NCBI RefSeq assembly: GCF_018603515.1
Contig: NZ_JACATN010000004.1
Location: 1 to 64,000 of the forward strand
DNA length: 64,000 nucleotides
From: Zobellia barbeyronii
GTDB taxonomy: Bacteria > Bacteroidota > Bacteroidia > Flavobacteriales > Flavobacteriaceae
Direction: 5' to 3'
The first letter of the stretch is position 1. Each line of letters opens with the position of its first letter. The notes under the pieces were generated by a model that saw nothing but the letters and a program-made list of their open reading frames with translations, was not told where the DNA came from and did no database searches. This document shows positions 29,900 to 37,709 of the stretch, piece after piece. The position numbers were made by a program, and so were the translations under genes.

Positions 29900-30012
29900 C
29901 TTCACCAAAAATTTCAATCCAGCCGCAATAGGTCGTAGTTCTTTTGTAATTTTAAAGTAGTCTCAAAGTTCAAATATTCAGCTAATCAGCTGGCAGCAAT
30001 AAAGTAAAACCC
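29890..30012 (+). pseudogene. Decayed copy of the uvrB 5' region
   Basis: From the last codons of the T9SS gene onward this stretch aligns with 32614-32750, the end of the next T9SS gene plus the start of uvrB. Shared blocks include AAAGCGATAG, TTTCAATCCAG, GTAATTTTAAA, GTAGTCTCA, TTCAAA, ATCAGC and ATAAAG. The copy lacks 14 bases between two TTTAAA repeats, which removes the uvrB start codon. It then follows about the first 20 codons of uvrB with many substitutions and fades out. It cannot encode a product. Confidence 0.8.
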
Positions 30013-30292
30013 AATTTATCCTTTTCATCTATTAAAAGATTGAAAACAACGCATTCTCAAGTAAAGTTTATATATTAATCATTCAGCTATAATAGGTGCA
30101 TTCGTCCATTAATGCTCTTATTAATCCAAGTAAGAAAATTCTAGTAGAGATTAAATGCCACATATGAATATATTGCATGGTTTTTTCTAGATTAAAAAAA
30201 TCACAAATAATACCGGAGTCTAACGTGAATAGATTTACAACATTTATCTTAAATTTCTAATGATCTTTTTATGATAAAGTAATTATAAGTCG
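30013..30292. other. Non-coding gap before LRR gene
   Basis: This AT-rich stretch has no convincing reading frame, hairpin or exact -7 box. It may hold the leader of the following gene. Nothing else could be supported. Confidence 0.5.
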
Positions 30293-32623
30293 ATGACCAA
30301 ATTATTAATTCTTTTATTTTTTTCCGGAATGTTCGGAATTATGTCAGCCCAAGTAACTCCTGTGGAAAAAGCGGCACTACTGGCATTTTATAATGCAACT
30401 GATGGACCAAATTGGGTAAGTGAAAATGATGCCGACCTTACCAACGACTGGGATTTTACTGGACTGGTTACGGATGACTGGTTTGGCATTACCATTAATG
30501 GTGTAAATGTAATCGGTATTGACCTGAATACCATCAACACATCAGCCGGGAACAACAATCTTACAGGTATATTACCTGACGAAATGAAAGATTTAAAAGA
30601 ATTGGTTTGGTTAGACCTCATGGCTGGAGAACTTACCGGACCATTTCCTGATTTTCTTTTTTCCTTAGACAAACTTCAGGTATTGAATCTTGCTCAAAAT
30701 AACTTTAATGGTTTTTTGCCCGATAATATTGGTAACCTTAAGGAGTTATCAACCTTACAATTAGAATTCAATCAATTTACTAGCGAAATTCCCCTGTCTT
30801 TAACAACCTTGAGTAACTTAAAAACACTAAATCTTAACGCCAACGCGCTTACGGGTGAAATTCCCGTAGAGATAACCCAAATGTCGGCAATTTCATACCT
30901 GAGTTTAGGAAGCAATTATTTTACAGGCTTTATTTATCCAGAATACGGAAACCTAACTGAGCTCAAAACACTTATTCTGGATGGAAACGAACTAACAGGC
31001 ATAATACCTATAGAACTTGGTAACCTTAACGAACTAGAATACCTCCGTATAGGGCGACAAGATTTAATCGGAAATATTCCTACAGAACTTGGAAATCTTT
31101 CCAATCTATTTTTCTTATCTATCCGACAAACACAAATAAATGGTCCAATCCCTATTGAAATTAGTAATTTATCTAGTTTACGGTACCTCTATCTAAATGA
31201 AAACCAATTAGACGGACAAATTCAACAAGGTTTATCCAATCTTAATTTTTTAGAAATATTAACTTTAAATGGTAACCAATTAGAAAACACTATTCCCAAT
31301 TTCACGACGAACACAAACCTTTATAGACTGGAATTTGGCGATAACCGTTTTCAATTTGGTGATTTTGAAAATCAATTCGACCAGTATAGTATCAATCTCC
31401 CAATATTTAGTGATAATCCTCAGTCAAAAGTTAACGAAATAGAGACTTTATCCCGTAACATAGGCGAGAATATCACCTTAATAACAACAGTTAGCGGCGC
31501 TCAAAACCACTATAAATGGTTCAAAGATGGTGTCGCTATTCCGGATGCGCCCGATAGTCCTTCACTAACACTAAACAATGTTCAGGCTACTGATACAGGT
31601 GTATATCATGCGGAAATAACAAGTGATATCGTTACAGACCTAACATTGGTGCGAAACGATATTACCTTAAATATTGGTTGTGTTACGCCAATTGTAGATG
31701 ACCCACAAGATTTTATTGCTTGCGGGAGTTATACATTACCAATACTTTCAAATGACAATTACTATTATACCGATACAAATGCAGGAGGTACGCAATTAAA
31801 TGAAGGAGATTTAATAACAGCATCCCAAATACTTTATGTGTATGCCGGAGTAAGTGGTTGTTCAAATGAAAACAGCTTCGATATCCAAATAGATAGTCCT
31901 ACACTAGCGGATAACCCACAAGATGTTACTGCTTGCGAGAGCTATACATTACCAACACTTTCTAATTTCAATTACTACTATACCTATCCAAATGCAGGTG
32001 GCACACAATTAAGTGCCGGGGACATAATAACAGCATCACAAATTCTTTACGTGTATGCCGGAACAAGTGGTTGTTCAAACGAGAATGACTTTAATATTCA
32101 AATAGATAGTCCTACCCTAATCGATAGCATTTTAGATGTGGAGGTTTGCGAGAATTACGCTCTACCTATTCTCAACAATGGCAATTACTTTACCCAAACC
32201 AACGGTACAGGTACCGAGCTTTTTGCAGGTGATATCATAAACGTATCCCTGACCGTTTATATTTACAATGAATCTACATCTTGTTCTAATGAAAACAGTT
32301 TTACTATAACGATAGACCCCTTATTATGCGAAGAAACACCAGAACCTGAAATCTCATGTACAATTGATTTTCCTAATTTCTTTACACCAAATAATGATGG
32401 AGCGAATGACAATTATGTTCCCATTACAGATGTCTGTTCTCCAGGAGGTACATTAAGTATTTTTGACCGCTATGCAAAATTAGTGTTCCAAACGAACTCA
32501 CTGGACAACACATGGGACGGGACTTACAATGGCAAACCTTTACCATCTTCAGATTATTGGTATAGATTTGAAAGTGTCGAGAACAAAGAAGTAATAACTG
32601 GCCACTTTACATTAAAGCGATAG
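30293..32623 (+). CDS. Leucine-rich-repeat T9SS type-B surface protein
   Basis: This 776-residue protein has a signal peptide ending near IMSAQ. An LRR cap region (VEKAALLAFYNATDGPNW) is followed by about ten plant-type leucine-rich repeats (LxGxIPxExxNLxxLxxLxL, about residues 60-370). One Ig-like domain follows (YKWFKDGVAI ... DTGVYHAEI, about 395-460). Then come three repeats of 71 residues with paired cysteines (bases 31697-32332) and a type-B T9SS sorting domain (FPNFFTPNNDGANDNY, IFDRYAK, GHFTLKR). LRR proteins of this kind usually bind other surfaces or proteins, so an adhesin or recognition role is likely but inferred. The gene lies between the uvrB relic and intact uvrB. Confidence 0.9.
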   Translation: MTKLLILLFFSGMFGIMSAQVTPVEKAALLAFYNATDGPNWVSENDADLTNDWDFTGLVTDDWFGITINGVNVIGIDLNTINTSAGNNNLTGILPDEMKDLKELVWLDLMAGELTGPFPDFLFSLDKLQVLNLAQNNFNGFLPDNIGNLKELSTLQLEFNQFTSEIPLSLTTLSNLKTLNLNANALTGEIPVEITQMSAISYLSLGSNYFTGFIYPEYGNLTELKTLILDGNELTGIIPIELGNLNELEYLRIGRQDLIGNIPTELGNLSNLFFLSIRQTQINGPIPIEISNLSSLRYLYLNENQLDGQIQQGLSNLNFLEILTLNGNQLENTIPNFTTNTNLYRLEFGDNRFQFGDFENQFDQYSINLPIFSDNPQSKVNEIETLSRNIGENITLITTVSGAQNHYKWFKDGVAIPDAPDSPSLTLNNVQATDTGVYHAEITSDIVTDLTLVRNDITLNIGCVTPIVDDPQDFIACGSYTLPILSNDNYYYTDTNAGGTQLNEGDLITASQILYVYAGVSGCSNENSFDIQIDSPTLADNPQDVTACESYTLPTLSNFNYYYTYPNAGGTQLSAGDIITASQILYVYAGTSGCSNENDFNIQIDSPTLIDSILDVEVCENYALPILNNGNYFTQTNGTGTELFAGDIINVSLTVYIYNESTSCSNENSFTITIDPLLCEETPEPEISCTIDFPNFFTPNNDGANDNYVPITDVCSPGGTLSIFDRYAKLVFQTNSLDNTWDGTYNGKPLPSSDYWYRFESVENKEVITGHFTLKR
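31697..32332 (+). repeat. Three 213-bp coding repeats
   Basis: Units start at 31697, 31910 and 32123, exactly 213 bp apart. Each encodes a DxPxD...CxSYxLPxLSN...YVYAGxSGCSNEN..IxIDSPT-like module. The first two are close in sequence, the third diverged. Confidence 0.85.
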
Positions 32624-32682
32624 TTACCCAGAATATTTCAATCCAGTCACTTTAAATCACTCTTCTTTCGTAATTTTAAAGG

Positions 32683-34671
32683 ATGAAATTTAAAGTAGTC
32701 TCAGAATTCAAACCAACGGGCGATCAGCCACAAGCTATAAAGCAACTTGTAGAGGGAATGGAAGCCGGCGAAAAGTACCAAACCCTATTGGGCGTTACTG
32801 GTTCCGGTAAAACCTTTACCGTAGCCAATGTCATTGAAGAGGTACAACGCCCTACCCTAGTGCTTGCCCATAATAAAACACTTGCTGCGCAGTTGTATTC
32901 TGAATTCAAGCAGTTTTTTCCAGAAAATGCGGTTGAGTATTTTGTCTCTTACTATGATTATTACCAACCGGAAGCTTTTATACCCTCATCCGGAATTTAT
33001 ATAGAGAAAGATCTTTCTATAAATGAAGATATTGAAAAGTTACGTTTGAGTGCTACTTCATCTTTACTTTCCGGGCGTCGTGATGTTCTGGTGGTGGCTT
33101 CCGTTTCTTGTTTGTACGGTATTGGAAACCCTGTGGAATTTCAAAAGAACGTTATCACAATTAAAAAAGACCAAGTAATTGCACGTACCAAGTTTTTACA
33201 TCAACTGGTGCAGAGTCTTTACTCGAGAACTACGGCTGATTTTAGAAATGGTAATTTTAGGGTAAAGGGAGACGTAGTTGATGTTTTTCCTAGTTATGCC
33301 GATCATGCTTTCCGTATTCACTTTTTTGGTGATGAAGTTGAAGAAATAGAAGCATTTGACCCTTTTAACAATAATGTAATTGAGGTTTACGAAACTTTGA
33401 ACATCTACCCTGCCAACATGTTCGTTACTTCTCCTGACATTCTCCAAGGCGCTATTCATCAAATTCAAGATGATATGGTAAAGCAGGTAGACTATTTTAA
33501 GGAAATAGGGAAACCGCTTGAAGCAAAACGCCTTGAAGAGCGCACCAGTTTTGATTTAGAAATGATTCGTGAACTGGGCTATTGTTCTGGTATTGAAAAC
33601 TATTCGCGTTATTTGGATGGTCGTCAACCAGGTACTAGACCTTTCTGTCTTTTAGATTATTTTCCAGATGATTATTTAATGGTTATTGATGAAAGTCACG
33701 TAACCATACCCCAAGTACACGCCATGTATGGTGGTGACCGTTCTAGAAAAGTGAATTTAGTAGATTACGGATTCCGACTTCCTGCGGCTATGGACAACCG
33801 CCCTTTAAAATTCGAAGAATTTGAAGCCCTTCAAAACCAGGCAATCTATGTGAGTGCTACTCCTGCAGATTATGAGTTGGAACTAAGTCAAGGGGTGTTT
33901 GTAGAACAGGTAATTAGACCAACAGGGTTATTAGATCCTATTATTGAGGTAAGACCAAGCCAAAACCAAATTGATGACCTTGTAGAAGAAATTCAATTAC
34001 GGGTAGAGAAAGATGAACGAACCTTGGTTACCACTTTGACCAAAAGAATGGCCGAAGAACTTGCCAAATATCTAACACGAATAAATGTTCGTTGCCGTTA
34101 TATTCATAGTGATGTTGATACGCTGGAAAGAGTAGAAATCATGCAAGACCTTAGAAAAGGTATTTTTGATGTGTTGATTGGAGTAAACCTACTTCGTGAA
34201 GGATTGGATTTACCCGAAGTTTCTTTGGTAGCAATTTTAGATGCGGACAAAGAAGGCTTTCTACGAAGCAATAGATCACTAACACAAACCGTTGGTAGAG
34301 CAGCAAGAAATTTAAATGGAAGAGCCATAATGTATGCCGATAAAATTACAGCGAGTATGCAGATGACTATTGACCAAACAAACTACCGTCGCGAAAAGCA
34401 AATTGCCTATAATACGAAACATGGTCTCGTGCCAAAAGCACTGAATAAAAGTTTGGATAGTGTACTCTCAAAAAACTCAGTTTCTACATATCATTTCCAA
34501 AAAGAAGAGATGAGAGCTGCCGAACCTGACCTCGATTATTTGACAAAAGATCAAGCTGAAAAATTGGTTCGAGAAAAAAGAAAGGCCATGGAAAAAGCCG
34601 CTAAAGAACTTGATTTTATGCAAGCCGCTAAACTAAGAGATGAGATAAAATTGCTTCAAGAAAAAGCTTGA
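32683..34671 (+). CDS. uvrB: Excinuclease ABC subunit B
   Basis: UvrB is the damage-verifying helicase-like subunit of nucleotide excision repair. The 662-residue length is usual. It has Walker A GVTGSGKT (37-44), the beta-hairpin region YYDYYQPEAFIPSSGIYIEKD, motif II VIDESH, helicase motifs TTLTKRMAEE and REGLDLPEVSLV, QTVGRAARN, and a C-terminal UVR motif (LRDEIKLLQEKA) for contact with UvrA/UvrC. The ATG follows AAAGG closely. The first bases of the gene and its leader are duplicated in decayed form at about 29890-30012. Confidence 0.97.
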   Translation: MKFKVVSEFKPTGDQPQAIKQLVEGMEAGEKYQTLLGVTGSGKTFTVANVIEEVQRPTLVLAHNKTLAAQLYSEFKQFFPENAVEYFVSYYDYYQPEAFIPSSGIYIEKDLSINEDIEKLRLSATSSLLSGRRDVLVVASVSCLYGIGNPVEFQKNVITIKKDQVIARTKFLHQLVQSLYSRTTADFRNGNFRVKGDVVDVFPSYADHAFRIHFFGDEVEEIEAFDPFNNNVIEVYETLNIYPANMFVTSPDILQGAIHQIQDDMVKQVDYFKEIGKPLEAKRLEERTSFDLEMIRELGYCSGIENYSRYLDGRQPGTRPFCLLDYFPDDYLMVIDESHVTIPQVHAMYGGDRSRKVNLVDYGFRLPAAMDNRPLKFEEFEALQNQAIYVSATPADYELELSQGVFVEQVIRPTGLLDPIIEVRPSQNQIDDLVEEIQLRVEKDERTLVTTLTKRMAEELAKYLTRINVRCRYIHSDVDTLERVEIMQDLRKGIFDVLIGVNLLREGLDLPEVSLVAILDADKEGFLRSNRSLTQTVGRAARNLNGRAIMYADKITASMQMTIDQTNYRREKQIAYNTKHGLVPKALNKSLDSVLSKNSVSTYHFQKEEMRAAEPDLDYLTKDQAEKLVREKRKAMEKAAKELDFMQAAKLRDEIKLLQEKA

Positions 34672-34986
34672 TTTTGGCCTTTTTTATTGAAAATGACAAA
34701 TTTCTTACCAGGCTAAATATTAAGTTCACTTATAACGCCTTTAAAATCTGATTAACAATCATATAACACCTATTTTTAGACAAGACTAAAATCAATTTTA
34801 TAGCGATATTTCATACTCAAAATCACGTTATAGCACTACCTTATCTTTCCTTCAAAATATAACTGTAAAACACATATTATCCACATACCAGCTTCGTGTA
34901 TTTGATTTTAAAATGACTACCTAAAAAAAGTAAACAATTAGATTTATACACGCAATCCTACCGTTAAAATATTCTTCCTTTAACAG
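34672..34986. other. Non-coding gap after uvrB
   Basis: This is AT-rich sequence between uvrB and the hsp20 terminator. A weak GC-poor hairpin followed by TTTTTT directly after the uvrB stop (about 34665-34686) may terminate uvrB. No reading frame or other structure was convincing. Confidence 0.4.
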
Positions 34987-35025
34987 AAAAAAGAAGCCCC
35001 TTGAAAATGAATCCAAGGAGCTTCT
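34987..35025 (-). terminator. Intrinsic terminator of hsp20
   Basis: On the minus strand AGAAGCTCCTTG pairs, with one wobble, with CAAGGGGCTTCT across a 10-base loop and is followed by TTTTTT. It lies about 90 bases past the hsp20 stop. Confidence 0.75.
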
Positions 35026-35050
35026 CCAACTAACCAACCAAACTTAAATC

Positions 35051-35098
35051 CCCCGATTAAAATCGGGATTATGAAACGTTTTATCTTAACGATAAAAC
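35051..35098. repeat. Two short palindromes after hsp20
   Basis: CCCGAT TAAA ATCGGG at about 35052-35067 is a GC-rich palindrome in AT-rich DNA. GTTTTATC at 35078-35085 pairs with GATAAAAC at 35091-35098. Together with the terminator downstream they make a three-hairpin 3' region for the minus-strand hsp20 transcript. Confidence 0.6.
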
Positions 35099-35112
35099 AA
35101 CCAATCTAACAA

Positions 35113-35538
35113 CTATTTTAACTCAATAAGGCGCTTTGGTTTTGGCAAAGCTTCTTCTTTTTTCGGTAATTCCACCTTTAAAACACCATCTACATAATCA
35201 GCTTTTATAGCATCTACATTAATTGATTCTGGAAGCGTAAAAGCCCTTTTAAAAGATGAAAACCTAAACTCGCGACGCGTATAATTTTCTTCTTTTACTT
35301 CTTCTTCATTCTTAAATTCAGACGAAATAGTTAAAAGTTCATTATCCACTTCAATATTAAAATCTTCTTTTTTTCTGCCCGGTACAATCAACTCAAGGTC
35401 AAAACTCTTTTCATTATCCTTAATGTTAACAGCAGGAGCGTTTCCATTTGTATTCTCCATACCTCCAAACCAATCAGGCTTGAAAATTTCATTCATTAAT
35501 GCTGGGAACGCTAAATTATTTCTCTTTACTACACTCAT
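35113..35538 (-). CDS. Hsp20/alpha-crystallin small heat-shock protein
   Basis: This 141-residue cytoplasmic chaperone has the alpha-crystallin domain at about residues 38-130. The motifs are VNIKDNEKSFDLELIVPG, the ...LTISSE strand, YTRREFRFSSFKRAFTLPE and DGVLKVELPKKE, close to the A-x-x-x-n-G-v-L signature. A C-terminal tail (PKPKRLIELK) supplies the I-x-[IL]-type oligomerisation motif (LIEL). Such proteins hold unfolding proteins under heat or oxidative stress. The gene is divergent from the DUF1456 gene; palindromes in the 256-base intergenic region are candidate operators. Confidence 0.95.
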   Translation of the reverse strand: MSVVKRNNLAFPALMNEIFKPDWFGGMENTNGNAPAVNIKDNEKSFDLELIVPGRKKEDFNIEVDNELLTISSEFKNEEEVKEENYTRREFRFSSFKRAFTLPESINVDAIKADYVDGVLKVELPKKEEALPKPKRLIELK

Positions 35539-35608
35539 GATTTTTATATTTTGAATTAAACTTTAATTTCAGATGGTTAAAGTCAAAATATATACCAATT
35601 CCAAAAAC

Positions 35609-35678
35609 ATGTCTTTTTGACATATTTAACAATTATTTACGTGACTAAATGTCACTTACAATTGTTTTTATGTGACAT
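35609..35678. promoter_or_regulatory. Cluster of GTCAC/GACAT palindromes, candidate operators
   Basis: Three related dyads lie within 70 bases: ATGTC-N5-GACAT (35609-35623), GTGAC-N5-GTCAC (35641-35655) and ATGTGACAT (35670-35678). They are between divergent hsp20 and the DUF1456 gene. The shared half-site (A)TGTCA/TGACA(T) and equal 5-base spacing suggest a dimeric regulator. Its identity is unknown. Confidence 0.45.
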
Positions 35679-35794
35679 TTTAAATTTAATAAGTCATTTT
35701 ATTGCGTTTAGCTAACACTTAACTAGTTATGATTCTTTTACAAGGTTATGGTTCTAAGTGTTATTTGTAATACCTTGCTAAAAAATTCAAGGCC

Positions 35795-36169
35795 ATGACT
35801 AATAATGATGTACTCAAGAAGCTTAGAGTAGCCCTAATGTTCAGGGATGATGATATAATTGATGTTTTGAAACTTGTAGATTTCAAAATTAGCAAAAGTG
35901 AATTAGGAGCCTTTTTTAGAAAAGATGACCATCCTAATTATATGGAATGTGGAGACCAAGTATTACGTAACTTTTTAAATGGTTTAGTAATATACCTAAG
36001 AGGCACCAAAGAGAGTCCTAAAACTCCTGGAGAAGTTCTTTCTAAGAAAACAGTTAAGCCTGAAGCTAAAGTCAATCATACAAAAAGACCTGATTTCAAG
36101 ACCCAACAAGAGAGAAGGATTAACAAAGATGTTTCGAACGTAAAATATAAGAACAAAAAAAAATCCTGA
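35795..36169 (+). CDS. DUF1456 family protein, single-repeat form
   Basis: This 124-residue soluble protein has one DUF1456 module (residues 1-70: NNDVLKKLRVAL, DDDIIDVLKLVDFKISKSELGAFFR, CGDQVLRNFLNGL), followed by a Lys/Arg-rich tail. Enterobacterial YehS has two such modules, and this one resembles its second. The tail could bind nucleic acid (inference). No function is established for the family. A terminator hairpin overlaps the stop codon. Confidence 0.85.
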   Translation: MTNNDVLKKLRVALMFRDDDIIDVLKLVDFKISKSELGAFFRKDDHPNYMECGDQVLRNFLNGLVIYLRGTKESPKTPGEVLSKKTVKPEAKVNHTKRPDFKTQQERRINKDVSNVKYKNKKKS

Positions 36170-36196
36170 GTTCGATGATGAGTCGTAGTCAGGATT
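36161..36196. terminator. Bidirectional terminator, strong on minus strand
   Basis: AATCCTGA at 36162-36169 pairs with TCAGGATT at 36189-36196, with an inner CGA/TCG pair. On the minus strand it is followed by a run of about ten T, ending the small periplasmic-protein gene. It also overlaps the DUF1456 stop. Confidence 0.8.
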
Positions 36197-36215
36197 AAAG
36201 TTCTTGCAACAGGGT

Positions 36216-36551
36216 TTAGCCTGCTATGCGCACAGGCATGGTATAGGTTCTGCCAACTTTGTATTCCTGCACATTTACTTTCTGGTGATTAAGTTTCTCT
36301 TTCACAAAGATTTCCAAAACCTCATTATCTGCATTAACGGTAAGAATTACAATCTCACGCTCTTCATTCAACGTGAACCTTACAAAAGCGGTCATGTCTA
36401 CATGTGTGGACGTTAAAGAATTGTCACTTAATAACTCTGAAATTTGTACCGCTAAGCTTTTTGAAGGATTTTCATTTTCTCCGTCGTTAGCAAAAGTATT
36501 ACCAATTGAAAGTAGCATTGCAGCTACCAAGACTAAACTAATTTTTCTCAT
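36216..36551 (-). CDS. Small periplasmic protein, TonB-C-like fold, copy 1
   Basis: This 111-residue protein has a Sec signal peptide (MRKISLVLVAAMLLSIGNTFA). The mature part of about 90 residues is laid out as helix, then two strands (AFVRFTLNEEREIVILTVNADNE), helix (VLEIFVKEKLNH), then a strand (GRTYTMPVRI). This resembles a TonB C-terminal domain without the membrane helix and Pro-rich linker. A paralogue lies at 44894-45238. Both are on the minus strand and they flank the amino-acid utilisation locus. The family is common in Flavobacteriaceae but I know of no assigned function. Confidence 0.8.
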   Translation of the reverse strand: MRKISLVLVAAMLLSIGNTFANDGENENPSKSLAVQISELLSDNSLTSTHVDMTAFVRFTLNEEREIVILTVNADNEVLEIFVKEKLNHQKVNVQEYKVGRTYTMPVRIAG

Positions 36552-36687
36552 GATTTATCGTTTTAAATGATTTGATGAATTACCTTAAAGACGACAGGTT
36601 CATGAGATCGTTACGAAATGTATTTATTTTAACATATTCTTGTGATTTGAACTATGAACTACATAAGAATACGGGACCTAAGCTACA

Positions 36688-37149
36688 TCAACTCTCAAAA
36701 TTGATATGCCTACTCATATTTTCTTCTACGGATATAAAAGATTCTATACCTCTAATACCCTCTATAGTTAGTATTGCTTCTTGATATAAACTCCTATAAT
36801 GCAAACTATCTTTAGCATGTACCTTAATGAATATATCGTACTTACCCGTGCTGTGATGAATTTTGACCACTTCTTGAATTTTTGTCAATTCTTCTATTAC
36901 CACCTTATATAAAAAGCTCTCTCGTAGATAGATTCCCAAAAAGACAGTCATCTTATAGCCCATTTTACTATAGTCTAAGCTTAAGGTTGAACCTTTAATT
37001 ACCCCCATATTCTTCATCTTTCGGGTGCGCATATGCACTGTTCCTGGAGATATACCGGCGTTCTTTGCTACTTCCGTATATGGCATCTGCGCATCGCCGG
37101 ATAGCAGTGTCAATATCTTATGGTCTACTGAATCAAGTTTATCTCTCAT
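36688..37149 (-). CDS. Lrp/AsnC family transcriptional regulator
   Basis: This 153-residue protein has an N-terminal winged helix-turn-helix (LDSVDHKILTLLSGDAQMP, YTEVAKNAGISPGTVHMRTRKM) and a C-terminal RAM ligand-binding domain (about 70-150: VFLGIYL, HHSTGKYDIFIKVHAKD). Lrp/AsnC proteins sense amino acids and control their metabolism. This gene is divergent from a TonB receptor, lipoprotein, aminotransferase, permease and alanine dehydrogenase series. It is therefore the likely local regulator, responding perhaps to alanine or a branched-chain amino acid (inference). Confidence 0.93.
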   Translation of the reverse strand: MRDKLDSVDHKILTLLSGDAQMPYTEVAKNAGISPGTVHMRTRKMKNMGVIKGSTLSLDYSKMGYKMTVFLGIYLRESFLYKVVIEELTKIQEVVKIHHSTGKYDIFIKVHAKDSLHYRSLYQEAILTIEGIRGIESFISVEENMSRHINFES

Positions 37150-37590
37150 TTGTAGTCTTTTTCTTGGTTATTTAGGGTTCCATTTTAATCCTCATCCATC
37201 AACAGCCAACCTTACTCAACTGATAATTACTCAATATATTTCATCGTTTGGATGATTTTAGTAAAAATAGTTTAATGATTTCGAAAAAACAGATATAATT
37301 CACTAATTAAATCCGTTTTTTTATGAATATAATTAAATTTAGAGCGCTTGTAATTTGTGATGTCATAAAAGTGCTTTTTTAGGTGTAATTCTTCAGATTG
37401 ATAGGTTTTGGAACCATAAAAAAGAGAAAGCTACCATATTAATTATATAATAAAATAAATCTACCTATTCGATAGATAATCATCTTATAACTACCTAAAA
37501 CACAGGGTTAACAAAGGTTTACATATTTTTTTTAATCAAAAAGACGCACTAATATTGCCATGTCGTTACGTCATAAATAAATGACTATCG
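37150..37590. promoter_or_regulatory. Divergent control region, Lrp gene / TonB receptor
   Basis: This is AT-rich non-coding DNA between divergent starts. A near-match to the -7 box (TAATATTG, about 37550-37557) precedes the structured leader by some 35 bases. Lrp-type sites are too degenerate to assign by eye. No reading frame is credible. Confidence 0.4.
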
Positions 37591-37665
37591 GCAGTAAAGT
37601 ATCCGGAACTTTTCTTTAGAACTGCATTTGACCACCGTCCCCCCACGAAATGGAGAAGGTGTGGT
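37591..37665 (+). promoter_or_regulatory. Candidate structured leader of the TonB receptor mRNA
   Basis: This unusually GC-rich patch has two nested pairings. GCAGT (37591-37595) pairs with ACTGC (37621-37625), enclosing AAAGT/ACTTT (37596-37600/37608-37612). ACCAC (37631-37635) pairs with GTGGT (37661-37665), enclosing CCA/TGG around CGAAA. It lies 45 bases before the chosen start. It matches no riboswitch class I know. Confidence 0.3.
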
Positions 37666-37709
37666 TGGGCAAATGAACAATGTTTAGTATCAACCAAAAC
37701 CTTGTACTT

